The notes beneath the pieces were generated by a model that did not search any database, was not told the DNA's origin, and saw only the letters and a list, made by a program, of their open reading frames with translations. 64,000 nucleotides of DNA from the NCBI GenBank assembly GCA_021108325.1, contig JAIORB010000125.1, positions 1 to 64,000 of the forward strand. Reading direction: 5' to 3'. Made by a program: the position numbers and the translations under genes. This document shows, one piece after another, positions 25,734 through 36,166 of the stretch. Numbering within the stretch: position 1 is the first letter of the stretch; the number at the start of each line of letters is the position of its first letter. Source of the stretch: Bacteroidales bacterium. Lineage in GTDB: Bacteria > Bacteroidota > Bacteroidia > Bacteroidales > UBA12077.

Positions 25734-27242
25734 TTATTTAATTCTCAAATAAGCAGGACCTAAATTATCGACAATATCAGAAGCAATTAAGGCCTCCTGC
25801 CCTATTTTCTCAGAGGCAATATCACCAGCCAAGCCATGTAAATATACACCAAGTATTGCAGCATCTTTGGGCTCATAACCCTGTCCTAATAACGAAAGAA
25901 TTATGCCGGTTAGTACATCGCCACTTCCTGCAGTTGCCATTCCCGGATTACCACTACTATTAAAATAACAAGAACCATCAGGACAAGTTATTGATGTATG
26001 TGCACCTTTTAATACAACAAACAACTGGTTATCAACAGAAAAATTGATTTGAGCTTGAATCCTGTCATAATCTCCTGATGTTTCTCCAAGCAATCTTTCA
26101 AATTCTTTTGGGTGTGGTGTTAAAATACTATTCTTAGGAACTTTCTTAATTAGCTCTTTCTGTTCTGATAAAATATTTAAACCATCGGCATCAATAACCA
26201 TTGGTGTTGAAATTCTTTCAAGTAAGTTTGATAAAGCTTTTTTAGTATTTTGTTTGGTTCCAATACCGGGGCCAATTCCAACCGAAGTATAATTTTCGAC
26301 ATCAGGAACATTAGTAAATATAATATCTGACCAATCGATACTAATCATAGCTTCGGGTAAAGCGGTTTGTATAATTTCATATCCTATTTTTGGAACATGA
26401 ACAGTAACTAATCCTGATCCGGTACGCAAACAAGCTTTTGCAGCTAATATTGCTGCTCCCATTTTTCCATAACTTCCGGCAATTAATAAAACATGACCAT
26501 AGGTTCCTTTATGAGAAAACTTTTTACGATAAATAATTTTGTTTTTTACGTATTCTGAATCTATTGTACAAAACTCAGAATATAAATTATCAATAAAATT
26601 CCTATTTAATCCTATTGGCAATACTTCCCAACTGCCTGCAAATATCTCATTTTCTGGAAAAAAGAAAGATAGTTTAGGTAATTGAAAGGAAAGAGTGTAT
26701 TTAGCTTTAATGATTGCATCAAGATCGTTTCCTGAATTATTTTCACCAAACAAGCCCGAAGGAATATCAATTGCAATAATATCTGCACTTGAATTATTTA
26801 AGAACTGAACTAAGTCTTTAGGCAAGCCTTCTAATATTCTTGTTAAACCTGAACCAAATAATCCATCAACGAGAATATCATTGTGTGTTATCTCAGGAAA
26901 ATCCGATTTTTCACTAATTTCTCTGATTAAACTGTTTTTTATTATTTTGAATCTGTCTAAATTGATTTGACAATCATTTGATAAATTATTGGAAATTTTC
27001 AGTAAAAAAACCTCAACCGCATAATCAAATTCCATAAGTTGGCGGGCAACTGCCAAAGCATCACCTCCGTTATTACCAGGACCAACAAATATTTTAATAA
27101 TCTTATCTTTTGAAATATTTTCAGAAATCCATCCGGAAATAGTCATTGCAGCCCTTTCCATTAAATCAATTGAAACAATGGGTTCATTTTCTATTGTAAA
27201 TGCATCAACTTCTCTTATTTGAGATGATTTAAGTATTTTCAT
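25734..27242 (-). CDS. nnr: Bifunctional NAD(P)H-hydrate epimerase / ADP-dependent NAD(P)H-hydrate dehydratase
   Basis: Fused repair enzyme of about 502 residues. The N-terminal YjeF_N half (about 1-215) epimerises the S and R forms of hydrated NAD(P)H and shows GPGNNGGDALAVARQL and IDIPSGLFGENNSG. The C-terminal ribokinase-like half (about 230-502) uses ADP to dehydrate the S form and shows KGTYGHVLLIAGSYGKMGAA, DADGLNIL, TPHPKEFERLLG and NPGMATAGSGDVLTGII. The start at 27242 (MKILKSSQIREVDAF) is preferred over an upstream ATG because the family begins just before the conserved SSQIREVD. The DUF4831 gene follows 8 bases downstream. Confidence 0.93.
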   Translation of the reverse strand: MKILKSSQIREVDAFTIENEPIVSIDLMERAAMTISGWISENISKDKIIKIFVGPGNNGGDALAVARQLMEFDYAVEVFLLKISNNLSNDCQINLDRFKIIKNSLIREISEKSDFPEITHNDILVDGLFGSGLTRILEGLPKDLVQFLNNSSADIIAIDIPSGLFGENNSGNDLDAIIKAKYTLSFQLPKLSFFFPENEIFAGSWEVLPIGLNRNFIDNLYSEFCTIDSEYVKNKIIYRKKFSHKGTYGHVLLIAGSYGKMGAAILAAKACLRTGSGLVTVHVPKIGYEIIQTALPEAMISIDWSDIIFTNVPDVENYTSVGIGPGIGTKQNTKKALSNLLERISTPMVIDADGLNILSEQKELIKKVPKNSILTPHPKEFERLLGETSGDYDRIQAQINFSVDNQLFVVLKGAHTSITCPDGSCYFNSSGNPGMATAGSGDVLTGIILSLLGQGYEPKDAAILGVYLHGLAGDIASEKIGQEALIASDIVDNLGPAYLRIK

Positions 27243-27375
27243 TTTATAAATTCTTTTAAACAAATTTAATGCTTAAACCTTTAATTAAAAACTTGGTCTC
27301 AAAAAAAAGATTTTTATATTTGTCATTCTAAAATTTATGATATTGAAAATTAATATTAACTAAAAATAATAAATT

Positions 27376-28899
27376 ATGTTTAAAGGACATCCGAAAGGAT
27401 TAATTCCCGCTGCACTAGCCAATATGGGTGAACGTTTTGGGTTTTACACTATGATGGCAATACTTGTTCTGTTTTTACAAGCAAAATTTGGCCTTTCTGG
27501 AACAAATGCTGGAATTATTTACTCAATCTTTTATTTCTCTATTTATATACTAGCTTTAGTAGGAGGTGTAATTGCTGATAAATTAAAGAATTACAAAGGA
27601 ACCATTTTGGCGGGATTATTATTGATGGCTGGGGGTTATGTTATCTTAGCTATTCCTACTCCTACTCCTGTTTCAAGCGTACCTTTTTTTCTAACAATTT
27701 CATTAGTGGGATTATTTGTTATTGCTTTTGGTAATGGATTATTTAAAGGTAATTTACAAGCTTTAGTTGGACAAATGTATGATGAACCAAAATATGATTC
27801 GAGAAGAGATTCTGGTTTTTCATTATTCTATGCATTTATTAATGTAGGTGCTATTTTTGCTCCTATTGCAGCTATACTTATGAGAAATTGGTGGTTAGGA
27901 AAAAATAATTTAGAATATAATGCCAATTTACCTGAATATTGCCATAGTTTTCTTAACGGTTCAATTTCAGAATCATCTATCGTAACATTTCAAGAATACG
28001 CAGATAAAGCAAGTGGTGCTCCTGTTGCTGATTTATCAGCATTTGCAAATAATTATTTAGATGTATTTAATACTGGATTTCATTATGCATTTGCTACCGC
28101 AATTATAGCAATGGCTATTTCTCTTGTTATTTATATGAAGAACAAAAAGAAATTCCCTAATCCAAAAAGAGTTGGCAAAGGTACAGAGCACACTAAAGAC
28201 GAAATTAAAATGGAAGCAAAAGAAGTTAAACAACGTATGTATGCGTTATTAGCTGTATTTGCTGTTGTAATTTTCTTCTGGTTTTCATTCCATCAAAATG
28301 GATTAACATTAACTCTATTTGCTAAAGATTATACTTTACTTAAAATTGGCACATGGGAATTTTCTGCTGAGATATTCCAATCGATGAATCCATTTTTTGT
28401 TGTATTCTTAACTCCTATTTTAGTTGGAATATTTGGCTGGTTACGTAGTAAGGGTATGGAACCTTCAACTCCAAAAAAGATTGCAATTGGTATGGGTATA
28501 GCATCATTAGCATTTGTTGTAATGGCTTTAGGCTCTTTTGGATTACCTTTGTTTAAAACTATAAATCCTCAATCTGGAGGAGTACCTCTTGAAGATGCTG
28601 TTCGGGTAACTCCTTTCTTATTATTAGGAACCTATTTTATTTTGACTGTTGCTGAGTTATTCATAAGTCCTATGGGTATTTCATTTGTTTCAAAAGTATC
28701 TCCACCACAGTATCAAGGAATGATGCAAGGTGGATGGCTTGGTGCAACAGCTTTAGGTAATGGATTATTATTTATTGGTGCTATTCTTTATGAGACTATT
28801 CCAATATGGATGACTTGGAGTATTTTTGTTATTGCGACTGCAATTTCTATGTTTACTATCATATTTATGATCAAGTGGCTTGAAAGAGTTGCTAAATAA
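27376..28899 (+). CDS. POT-family proton-coupled peptide transporter
   Basis: Inner-membrane transporter of 507 residues with about 14 helices. The start (HPKGLIPAALANMGERFGFYTMMAILVLFLQ) carries the POT motif ending in ER in TM1, and the loop after TM2 reads GGVIADKLKNYKG. The FYAFINVGAIFAP segment corresponds to the FYxxINxG PTR2 signature, and a late E-L-F-I-S-P-MG segment fits TM10. It would import di- and tripeptides with protons, supplying substrates for cytosolic dipeptidases such as PepD. It is a single-gene unit with a hairpin about 110 bases downstream. Confidence 0.9.
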   Translation: MFKGHPKGLIPAALANMGERFGFYTMMAILVLFLQAKFGLSGTNAGIIYSIFYFSIYILALVGGVIADKLKNYKGTILAGLLLMAGGYVILAIPTPTPVSSVPFFLTISLVGLFVIAFGNGLFKGNLQALVGQMYDEPKYDSRRDSGFSLFYAFINVGAIFAPIAAILMRNWWLGKNNLEYNANLPEYCHSFLNGSISESSIVTFQEYADKASGAPVADLSAFANNYLDVFNTGFHYAFATAIIAMAISLVIYMKNKKKFPNPKRVGKGTEHTKDEIKMEAKEVKQRMYALLAVFAVVIFFWFSFHQNGLTLTLFAKDYTLLKIGTWEFSAEIFQSMNPFFVVFLTPILVGIFGWLRSKGMEPSTPKKIAIGMGIASLAFVVMALGSFGLPLFKTINPQSGGVPLEDAVRVTPFLLLGTYFILTVAELFISPMGISFVSKVSPPQYQGMMQGGWLGATALGNGLLFIGAILYETIPIWMTWSIFVIATAISMFTIIFMIKWLERVAK

Positions 28900-29006
28900 A
28901 ATAAAATAACTTACATAATATTAGTTTTATTGCTGCCGGATTTATTTTCTCAGTAATGAAAAAATTAGAACAAGTATAGTAAATCATTAAATTAATAATA
29001 ATTCTT

Positions 29007-29040
29007 ATCCTGCATCAGATTAAAGATGCAGGATTTTTTT
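29007..29040 (+). terminator. Terminator upstream of the maltose operon
   Basis: Stem ATCCTGCATC / GATGCAGGAT with an 8-base loop and a run of T. It ends transcription from the POT gene and isolates the operon that starts at 29221. The rest of the 321-base gap (28900-29220) holds the operator and promoter listed below and no gene. Confidence 0.75.
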
Positions 29041-29068
29041 TAAAATTCTTTACTCCTCTTTTCTCAGG

Positions 29069-29084
29069 TCGCAAACGTTTGAAA
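29069..29084 (+). promoter_or_regulatory. Predicted LacI-family operator, copy 1
   Basis: The 16-mer TCGCAAACGTTTGAAA contains the perfect 10-base palindrome CAAACGTTTG with the central CG typical of LacI-family sites. The same 16-mer lies at 52470-52485 in the susC/lacI intergenic region, in the same orientation relative to susC as here relative to the transporter gene. It is 137 bases upstream of the start codon and 21 bases upstream of the -7 element at 29106, so it could block or aid RNA polymerase. Confidence 0.72.
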
Positions 29085-29105
29085 CAATGTATGCAGACAA
29101 AATAA

Positions 29106-29113
29106 TATCTTTG
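29106..29113 (+). promoter_or_regulatory. Bacteroidota-type -7 promoter element
   Basis: TATCTTTG is an exact match to the Bacteroidota -7 consensus TAnnTTTG. A TTTG lies 24 bases upstream, inside the predicted operator, a spacing slightly longer than usual for the -33 element. It would start transcription of the operon about 100 bases ahead of its first gene. Confidence 0.5.
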
Positions 29114-29220
29114 TAATTCACTGCCCTATAATCAGATACATCTTTTTTAAATATTTTTTCATTATATTTGAGATTATATAAATAATTAATAAAACATTAA
29201 GTTTTCATTAAATATAATCC

Positions 29221-30723
29221 ATGAAAAAAGAAAAAAAATCACTGAGTTTCTGGCAAATATGGAACATGAGTTTCGGTTTTTTGGGAATTCAGTTTGGGTT
29301 TGCCCTCCAAAATGCCAACGTTAGTAGAATATTCGAAACACTAGGTGCAAAAATAGATGACATTCCTATTTTATGGATTGCCGCCCCTATAACAGGATTA
29401 ATAGTACAACCTATTATCGGACACCTAAGTGATAATACATGGACACGTTTGGGACGACGAAGGCCTTTCTTTTTAATTGGTGCTATTCTTGCCACAATTG
29501 CTTTGTTCATAATGCCAAACTCACCAGCCCTTTGGATAGCTGCCGGAATGCTCTGGATAATGGATGCATCTATTAACATATCAATGGAACCATTCAGGGC
29601 TTTTGTTGGCGATATGCTTCCATCAAAACAAAGAACCATTGGTTTTAGTATGCAAAGTTTTTTTATTGGAACAGGTGCAATTATAGCTTCATTTCTTCCG
29701 TACATTTTTACCGAGTGGTTAGGTATCTCAAATACTGCCCCAGCCGGAGAAATACCATTATCGGTTAAATTGGCATTTTATATTGGAGGTGGCGTTTTTC
29801 TTGTATCAGTACTATGGACTGTTTTTTCAACTAAAGAATACTCTCCTGAAGAATTAGCCGAATTTGAGGATAAAGAACTCGAAGCTAAAATGAAAGAAGA
29901 AGAGCTTGCTAATATTAAAAACTCTAAAAGTGATTTTAGAATTGGAATTATATTTCTATTGGCAGGATTAGTTTTAACGCTCATTTTTAGCAGAATTCAT
30001 GTTGACAAACAAGTTTATATATTATCTTTAGGTTTAAGCCTTTTTGGTTTACTTGAGCTAACATCAGGATTGTTAAAACAATCGGGCAAAATAAAGAATG
30101 GCTTTGTTGCTGTAATTTCAGATTTTAACACTATGCCTTCGACAATGAAGCAATTGGCTCTTGTTCAATTCTTTTCGTGGTTTGCACTTTTTGCCATGTG
30201 GATTTACACTACATCAGGTGTAACCAGTCATGTTTATGGCACAAGCGATCCAACATCTGAACTATATAATGACGGCGCAAACTGGGTAGGTATCTGTTTT
30301 GGTATTTACAATGGTTTTGCAGCTCTTTTTGCTTTCTTGTTAATTTTATTGGCAAAACTAACTAATAGAAAAATCACACATTCAATTTCATTAATAATAG
30401 GTGGTTTAAGCTTAGCATCTATATTTTTGATTAATAATCCGACCATGTTATTATTACCATTTGTTGGAATAGGTTTAGCCTGGGCCAGTATACTTGCCAT
30501 GCCTTATGCTATTTTAACCGGATCTCTCCCTTCACATAAAATGGGAGTATATATGGGAATATTTAATTTCTATATCGTAATTCCACAGATTTTAGCTGCA
30601 AGCATATTAGGATTTCTTGTTAAATCACTGTTTAGTAACCAACCGATTTATGCATTGGTTCTAGGTGGTTGTTCAATGGTTTTAGCAGGAATTTTAGTTG
30701 TATTTGTAAAAGATAGAGATTAG
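29221..30723 (+). CDS. MFS sugar transporter, SLC45/GPH-like (probable maltose/maltodextrin uptake)
   Basis: Inner-membrane transporter of 500 residues with about 12 helices. Sequence signs of the SLC45/sucrose-transporter-like branch are [21 protein letters not shown] in TM1, the [17 protein letters not shown] loop after TM2, and [21 protein letters not shown] near TM4-5. It is the first gene of a four-gene operon; the next gene starts 2 bases after its stop. With beta-phosphoglucomutase and a GH65 phosphorylase behind it, proton-coupled import of maltose or short maltodextrins from the periplasm is the best reading. Regulation by the downstream-encoded LacI protein is inferred from the operator upstream. 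Confidence 0.87.
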   Translation: MKKEKKSLSFWQIWNMSFGFLGIQFGFALQNANVSRIFETLGAKIDDIPILWIAAPITGLIVQPIIGHLSDNTWTRLGRRRPFFLIGAILATIALFIMPNSPALWIAAGMLWIMDASINISMEPFRAFVGDMLPSKQRTIGFSMQSFFIGTGAIIASFLPYIFTEWLGISNTAPAGEIPLSVKLAFYIGGGVFLVSVLWTVFSTKEYSPEELAEFEDKELEAKMKEEELANIKNSKSDFRIGIIFLLAGLVLTLIFSRIHVDKQVYILSLGLSLFGLLELTSGLLKQSGKIKNGFVAVISDFNTMPSTMKQLALVQFFSWFALFAMWIYTTSGVTSHVYGTSDPTSELYNDGANWVGICFGIYNGFAALFAFLLILLAKLTNRKITHSISLIIGGLSLASIFLINNPTMLLLPFVGIGLAWASILAMPYAILTGSLPSHKMGVYMGIFNFYIVIPQILAASILGFLVKSLFSNQPIYALVLGGCSMVLAGILVVFVKDRD

Positions 30724-30725
30724 TT

Positions 30726-31385
30726 ATGCAAAAAATTAAAGCAATTATTTTCGACTTAGACGGAGTTATAGTAGATACTGCCATTTTTCATTACCAGGCA
30801 TGGAAAAGATTAGCTAATGAATATGGATTTGATTTTACTCCTGAACAAAACGAAAGATTAAAAGGAATTAGCAGACTTGAATCATTAGAAATTTTGCTTT
30901 CTATAGGAGGAATTGAAATTAGTTCAGACGAAGAAAAAAATCGTGTGGCTAATAAAAAGAATGAATGGTACAGAGAGAATATATTAAAAATGACTCCTGA
31001 TGATATTCTCCCGGGAGTTAAAAATTTTCTTATTGATCTTAAAAATACAAACTATAAAATTGCTATAGGATCTTCAAGTAAAAATGCTGGTACAATATTA
31101 GAAAAAATTGGTATTGATGAATTTTTCGATGCTGTTATTGATGGCCTGAAAATTACTAATTCAAAACCAGATCCTGAAGTATTCTTAAAAGCTGCTAATG
31201 AATTAAATATTGATCCTGAAAATTGCTTGGTCTTTGAAGATGCAGCAGCCGGAATAGAAGCTGCAAAAAAAGCAGGCATGCTGGCTATAGGCGTTGGCAA
31301 ATATGAGAATCTTTCAAATGCTGATAAAGTTATTCCTGATTTCAACGATATCAATGTTTTTATGATTGAAAATTTAACAAATTAA
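30726..31385 (+). CDS. pgmB: Beta-phosphoglucomutase
   Basis: HAD-superfamily enzyme of 219 residues. The nucleophile and acid/base pair are Asp10 and Asp12 in FDLDGVIVD. The cap domain carries a YQAWKRLANEYG helix and KGISRLESLE, as in known beta-PGMs. SSSKNAG, the Lys of SKPDPEVF and the metal ligands in FEDAAAGIEAA follow in order. It converts beta-glucose-1-phosphate, released by the GH65 phosphorylase encoded next, to glucose-6-phosphate in the cytosol. The start is two bases after the transporter stop, which suggests translational coupling; the GH65 gene follows 30 bases on. Confidence 0.95.
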   Translation: MQKIKAIIFDLDGVIVDTAIFHYQAWKRLANEYGFDFTPEQNERLKGISRLESLEILLSIGGIEISSDEEKNRVANKKNEWYRENILKMTPDDILPGVKNFLIDLKNTNYKIAIGSSSKNAGTILEKIGIDEFFDAVIDGLKITNSKPDPEVFLKAANELNIDPENCLVFEDAAAGIEAAKKAGMLAIGVGKYENLSNADKVIPDFNDINVFMIENLTN

Positions 31386-31415
31386 TAAATCTCAAATTAT
31401 AAATAATCCCTTCAA

Positions 31416-33728
31416 ATGAACGAATATTTAAAACATAACGATTGGTGTATAATTGAAGAAGGATTTAATCCTGATAATCAACGATCTTCTGAAAGTATAT
31501 TTTCACTTGGTAACGGACATATTGGACAAAGAGCAAACTTTGAAGAGAAATATAGTGGTGATTCACTACAAGGAAACTATATTGCCGGAATTTACTACCC
31601 TGACAAAACCAAAGTTGGTTGGTGGAAAAACGGTTATCCTGAATATTTTGCTAAAGTTCTTAATGCTCCAAATTGGATTGGAATTAATATCATCGTTGGA
31701 AAAAAGGAATTAGACCTTTCTAAAGTAAAAGTTGAAAATTTCCGCCGTGTTTTAAATATGAAAGAAGGTTACCTTGAACGATCTTTTACAGCAGAATTTG
31801 ACAATGAAAATATTATTGAAGTTATATCTAAACGTTTTATTAGTATAACAGAAAATGAGCTTGGCTGTATTAAATATGAAATAAAAAGTATAAGTGTTAA
31901 TGATAAAATTACTATCATTCCATACATTGATGCAAATGTTATTAATGAAGACTCAAATTACCAGGAAAAATTCTGGGAAGAACTATCAATAGAAAGTAAA
32001 CCGGGAGAAGCTTATATAACGGCTAAAACAAAAAAGCTGGATTTTCATGTTTGCACAAGCATGAAATTTAATATTGAAAAAAATGGAACAGAAATAAATG
32101 ATGATATAAAAGAAGAACAAAAAAAGAAATATATTTCTCAGAGCATTCAGTTAGATATTAAGCCGGATGATATTATTACCGTTTATAAATATGCTGCTAT
32201 AACAAATTCTGAAAATCATGATAAAGAAACATTAATGATGGCAGCTCATAATGTTTTGCAAAAATCTTACGAAAAAGGATTTGATAAACTTTTTACAGAA
32301 CATGCAAATGTCTGGAAAAACAAATGGACCGATAGTGATATTGTAATAGAAGGTGACATTGCCGCGCAACAAGCAATCAGGTTTAACATTTTTCAGTTAT
32401 ACCAGACATATACAGGTAACGATGAAAGATTAAATATCGGGCCAAAAGGATTTACCGGCGAAAAATATGGCGGTAGCACATACTGGGATACTGAAGCATA
32501 TTGCTTACCATTTTATTTGCGTACATCAGATAAAAAAGTTTCACGAAACCTTTTATTATATCGATACAGACATTTACCCAAAGCAATTGAAAATGCAGAA
32601 AAGCTGGGATTTACCGATGGTGCTGCATTATATCCAATGGTTACAATGAACGGCGAAGAATGTCATAACGAGTGGGAAATAACTTTTGAAGAAATACATC
32701 GTAATGGAGCAATTGCTTATGCAATATATAATTATACAAGATACACCGGCGATGAATCATACTTAGAAGATTACGGACTGGAAGTTTTAATTGCAATTAG
32801 CCGCTTTTGGGCACAACGCTTTAACTTCTCCCGAGAAAAAAATAAATATGTAATGCTCGGAGTAACAGGACCGAACGAATACGAAAATAATGTAAATAAT
32901 AACTGGTACACGAATACTATTGCCTTATGGTGTTTAGACTACACTCTTAAATCGATTACTAAAATACAAACCCTTGCACCAGAGAAATATAAAATACTTA
33001 AAGAAAAAATCAGTTTTAATGAATTAAAAGAAGCCGGAATCTGGACAAACATTCTTGACAAAGCGTATCTTCCCGAAAATGAAGAACTCGGAATTTTCTT
33101 ACAACAAGACGGCTATATGGATAAGGAATTAATTAATGCTATAGACCTTGATCCAAAAGAACGTCCAATAAATCAGAAATGGTCGTGGGACAGAATACTA
33201 CGTTCATGTTTTATTAAACAGGCTGATGTTTTACAAGGAATTTATTTGTTCGAGGAGAATTACGATTTAGACACTATAAAGCGAAACTTCGATTTTTATG
33301 AACCCAAAACTGTTCATGAATCATCATTGTCTCCTTGTATTCATAATATATTAGCAGCAAAGTTAGGATACAAAGAAAAAGCTTATGAGTTATACCTTCG
33401 CACGGCGCGGTTAGATATTGATGATTATAACGACGAAGTTAATGAGGGTTTGCATATAACAAGTATGGCAGGAACATACTTATCTATTGTTGAAGGTTTT
33501 GGAGGCATGAGATTAAAAAATGACGAACTACATTTTAATCCGTTTATTCCTGAGAAATGGAAATTATATTCGTTTATAGTAAAATACAGGGGAAACCATA
33601 TAAAAGTTGAAGTTACAAAAGAAAAAATTGTTGTCATGAATCAAAACGGAAAACCTGCCAAAGTCTTTATCCGTGGTGTCGAATACAACATAAAAGAAAG
33701 AGAATCAATAGAATTTTACTGTAATTAA
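31416..33728 (+). CDS. GH65 phosphorylase (probable maltose phosphorylase)
   Basis: Cytosolic enzyme of 770 residues, typical for GH65 disaccharide phosphorylases. It has an N-terminal beta-sandwich domain (about 1-270), an (alpha/alpha)6 barrel (about 310-690) and a small C-terminal domain. The general acid Glu lies in GVTGPNEYENNVNNNWYTN. The KQADVL segment and the phosphate-binding HESSLSPCIHN region are present. No signal peptide. Family members act on maltose, trehalose, kojibiose or nigerose; the maltodextrin setting argues for maltose plus phosphate to beta-glucose-1-phosphate plus glucose. pgmB upstream fits a beta-anomer product. Specificity is inferred, not shown. Confidence 0.9.
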   Translation: MNEYLKHNDWCIIEEGFNPDNQRSSESIFSLGNGHIGQRANFEEKYSGDSLQGNYIAGIYYPDKTKVGWWKNGYPEYFAKVLNAPNWIGINIIVGKKELDLSKVKVENFRRVLNMKEGYLERSFTAEFDNENIIEVISKRFISITENELGCIKYEIKSISVNDKITIIPYIDANVINEDSNYQEKFWEELSIESKPGEAYITAKTKKLDFHVCTSMKFNIEKNGTEINDDIKEEQKKKYISQSIQLDIKPDDIITVYKYAAITNSENHDKETLMMAAHNVLQKSYEKGFDKLFTEHANVWKNKWTDSDIVIEGDIAAQQAIRFNIFQLYQTYTGNDERLNIGPKGFTGEKYGGSTYWDTEAYCLPFYLRTSDKKVSRNLLLYRYRHLPKAIENAEKLGFTDGAALYPMVTMNGEECHNEWEITFEEIHRNGAIAYAIYNYTRYTGDESYLEDYGLEVLIAISRFWAQRFNFSREKNKYVMLGVTGPNEYENNVNNNWYTNTIALWCLDYTLKSITKIQTLAPEKYKILKEKISFNELKEAGIWTNILDKAYLPENEELGIFLQQDGYMDKELINAIDLDPKERPINQKWSWDRILRSCFIKQADVLQGIYLFEENYDLDTIKRNFDFYEPKTVHESSLSPCIHNILAAKLGYKEKAYELYLRTARLDIDDYNDEVNEGLHITSMAGTYLSIVEGFGGMRLKNDELHFNPFIPEKWKLYSFIVKYRGNHIKVEVTKEKIVVMNQNGKPAKVFIRGVEYNIKERESIEFYCN

Positions 33729-33740
33729 ATTAAGAAAATA

Positions 33741-36092
33741 ATGAAAAAAATTACACTTATTTTTTTAACTGTTGTTATAGCTTTTACAAGCTGTATAAAG
33801 AATAACACTGAAATTCCTGAAAATTCAGAAATGTATGAGTTTGCATCACCGGTTTATGCAAGTGAAGAAGGAACTGATATATTTCTTGATGGTTATTTCA
33901 AAAAAACTGATTTAATAGATTCTGTTACTATAATAAATTATACTACTAATCTGACAGAAGATAAAAAATGGTTAAAAATTTCACCATCAGAAAATGCAAG
34001 AGCAATTGAAAAACTAACGTTTTGGATAGATAATTATCCATACTCACTTGTAATATTGCTCGATAAAAAAGTAGAATATACAATTCAATTTGATCCAAAA
34101 GGGAAACAATATAAATCGGTACAAGTTGTTGGAAATATAAATTCATGGACACCTGGCGAAAATTTTATTTTCGAAGACAATATTTGGAAATATAAATTAA
34201 AACTGGCACCCGGTAAATATCATTATCAACTGGTTATTGATGGAGAATGGATTTTAGATCCTGGAAATCCAATAAACGAAAGTAATAATATAGGAGGATT
34301 TAATTCCGTATTAACTATTGATGATCCGAATGTTAATGCACCTAAACTTTTAACTGACAGTTTTTCTAATGATCAAATTAATATCAATCTATCAGGCAAT
34401 GTTAACTCAATAATTGCTCTTTGGGATAATTTTTCAATTCCAACAGAAATTATTGAAAATAAAATTCACATTACAATTCCGAATATTGCTAAATCAAAAG
34501 AAAGATCTTTTATAAGAGTGTGGGCATGTAATAAAAATGGATATTCTAACGATATTCTTATTCCCTTGAATTATGGAAAAGTAATTTCTGATATCTCCGA
34601 AATTAAACGTACCGACAAACATGCACAAGTTCTTTATTTTATGCTTGTAGATCGATTTAATAACGGAAATAAAGAAATAGACGATCCTGTTGATGATCCG
34701 GAAATTGCCGAAAGGGCTAACTACATGGGAGGAGATATTCAAGGGATTACAGAAAAAGTAAATGATGGCTATTTTTCTGACTTAGGAATAAGTATGATAT
34801 GGCTCTCTCCTATAACTCAAAATCCGCTTGAAGGTTATGTTGAGTATCCTGCACCTCATAGAAAATATTCAGGTTACCATGGATATTGGCCAATAACACT
34901 AACAACTATCGACCATAGATTCGGCAACCCTGATGATTTGCATACTTTAGTTGATGTTACACACAAAAATGATATGAATATCATCCTGGACTATGTTTCA
35001 AATCATGTTCATGCGGAAAACAAGATATACCAAACACATCCTGAATGGGCTACAACTCTTGATTTACCTGATGGTACAAAAAATATCAGAATTTGGGATG
35101 AGCATAGGCTAACAACCTGGTTCGATACTTTTCTACCTACTTTAAACTTTGATATTCCGGAAGTAGAAGAATTAATGTCTGATTCGGCTAAATTTTGGAT
35201 CGACAATTATAATGTTGATGGATTTAGACACGATGCCACCAAGCATATTCCTAAACCATACTGGAGATCTCTAACGAAAAAACTAAGAGATGGAACTAAC
35301 AAAGAATTCATCTTCCAGATTGGAGAAACTTTTGGAAGTCGAGAACTAATCAGAAGTTATGTTGGTACAGATATGTTAGACGGCCAGTTTGATTTTAATT
35401 TGTATTTTGATATGCGAAATAATTTTGCCCAAGAATCAGAACCTTTATCAAACCTAACAGCATCACTTAAAGAAAGTTTAAAATATTATGGACATCATTC
35501 TCTAATGGGTAATATTACAGGTAATCACGATTTACCAAGATTTATCACTTTTGCAAGCGGAGCTTTAAGATTTGATGAAGATGATAAAGAAGCAGGATGG
35601 AGCAGAGATATTCAGATTAAGGATACAGCCGGATATTACAGACTATTGCAAGTAACTACTTTTATAAATACGATTCCAGGCATTCCGGTAATATATTACG
35701 GCGATGAAATAGGCATGCCAGGAGCTGGAGATCCAGATAACAGAAGGCCTATGAAGTTTGACAACTTAACAAAACTTGAAAAACTTGTTAGAGATAATAC
35801 AAGTAAAATAGTTAAGTTGCGAAGAAATAATTTGGAGTTAATTTATGGTGATATCATTATTATGTACTCCGACAATGAGAGTTTAGTTTATGCAAGAAAA
35901 TATTTCGACGAAGTAAGTATTATAGCCTTTAATAAAAGCGATCATAAAAAAGATATCACAATTGATTTGCCGGAATCTTTAAACTATAATGTTTGGTATT
36001 CTAACTTCGAAAATAATTATACTTTAAATAAAGAAAATCAATTAATTATAAACTTAAAAGCTTTCTCTTACGAAATTCTAAACAACAATTAG
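33741..36092 (+). CDS. GH13 alpha-amylase-family lipoprotein with N-terminal CBM48-like domain
   Basis: Lipoprotein of 783 residues (signal MKKITLIFLTVVIAFTSC). An N-terminal Ig-like region is followed by a CBM48/AMPK-type domain (VVGNINSWTPGENFIFED, then APGKYHYQLVIDGEW) at about 130-185. The GH13 barrel starts near 295. Conserved regions: ILDYVSNH (I), GFRHDATKH (II, nucleophile Asp), IGETFG (III, acid Glu) and ITGNHDLPRF (IV, Asp); all catalytic residues are present. A C-terminal beta domain closes the chain. It probably trims maltodextrins in the periplasm or at the surface to sugars used by the GH65 route; neopullulanase/SusA-like activity is possible. It is the last gene of the transporter-pgmB-GH65 operon, 12 bases after GH65. 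Confidence 0.9.
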   Translation: MKKITLIFLTVVIAFTSCIKNNTEIPENSEMYEFASPVYASEEGTDIFLDGYFKKTDLIDSVTIINYTTNLTEDKKWLKISPSENARAIEKLTFWIDNYPYSLVILLDKKVEYTIQFDPKGKQYKSVQVVGNINSWTPGENFIFEDNIWKYKLKLAPGKYHYQLVIDGEWILDPGNPINESNNIGGFNSVLTIDDPNVNAPKLLTDSFSNDQININLSGNVNSIIALWDNFSIPTEIIENKIHITIPNIAKSKERSFIRVWACNKNGYSNDILIPLNYGKVISDISEIKRTDKHAQVLYFMLVDRFNNGNKEIDDPVDDPEIAERANYMGGDIQGITEKVNDGYFSDLGISMIWLSPITQNPLEGYVEYPAPHRKYSGYHGYWPITLTTIDHRFGNPDDLHTLVDVTHKNDMNIILDYVSNHVHAENKIYQTHPEWATTLDLPDGTKNIRIWDEHRLTTWFDTFLPTLNFDIPEVEELMSDSAKFWIDNYNVDGFRHDATKHIPKPYWRSLTKKLRDGTNKEFIFQIGETFGSRELIRSYVGTDMLDGQFDFNLYFDMRNNFAQESEPLSNLTASLKESLKYYGHHSLMGNITGNHDLPRFITFASGALRFDEDDKEAGWSRDIQIKDTAGYYRLLQVTTFINTIPGIPVIYYGDEIGMPGAGDPDNRRPMKFDNLTKLEKLVRDNTSKIVKLRRNNLELIYGDIIIMYSDNESLVYARKYFDEVSIIAFNKSDHKKDITIDLPESLNYNVWYSNFENNYTLNKENQLIINLKAFSYEILNNN

Positions 36093-36116
36093 GAAGAGAG
36101 TTAATTTGAACCAAAG

Positions 36117-36148
36117 AAAACGGCCCTTAAATTTTTAAGAGCCGTTTT
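36117..36148. terminator. Bidirectional terminator between the maltose operon and pfkA
   Basis: Stem AAAACGGC / GCCGTTTT extended by an inner CTTAA / TTAAG pairing, with T runs on both strands. It lies between the convergent GH13 and phosphofructokinase genes. Confidence 0.75.
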
Positions 36149-36166
36149 TATTTTTATAAATAATTT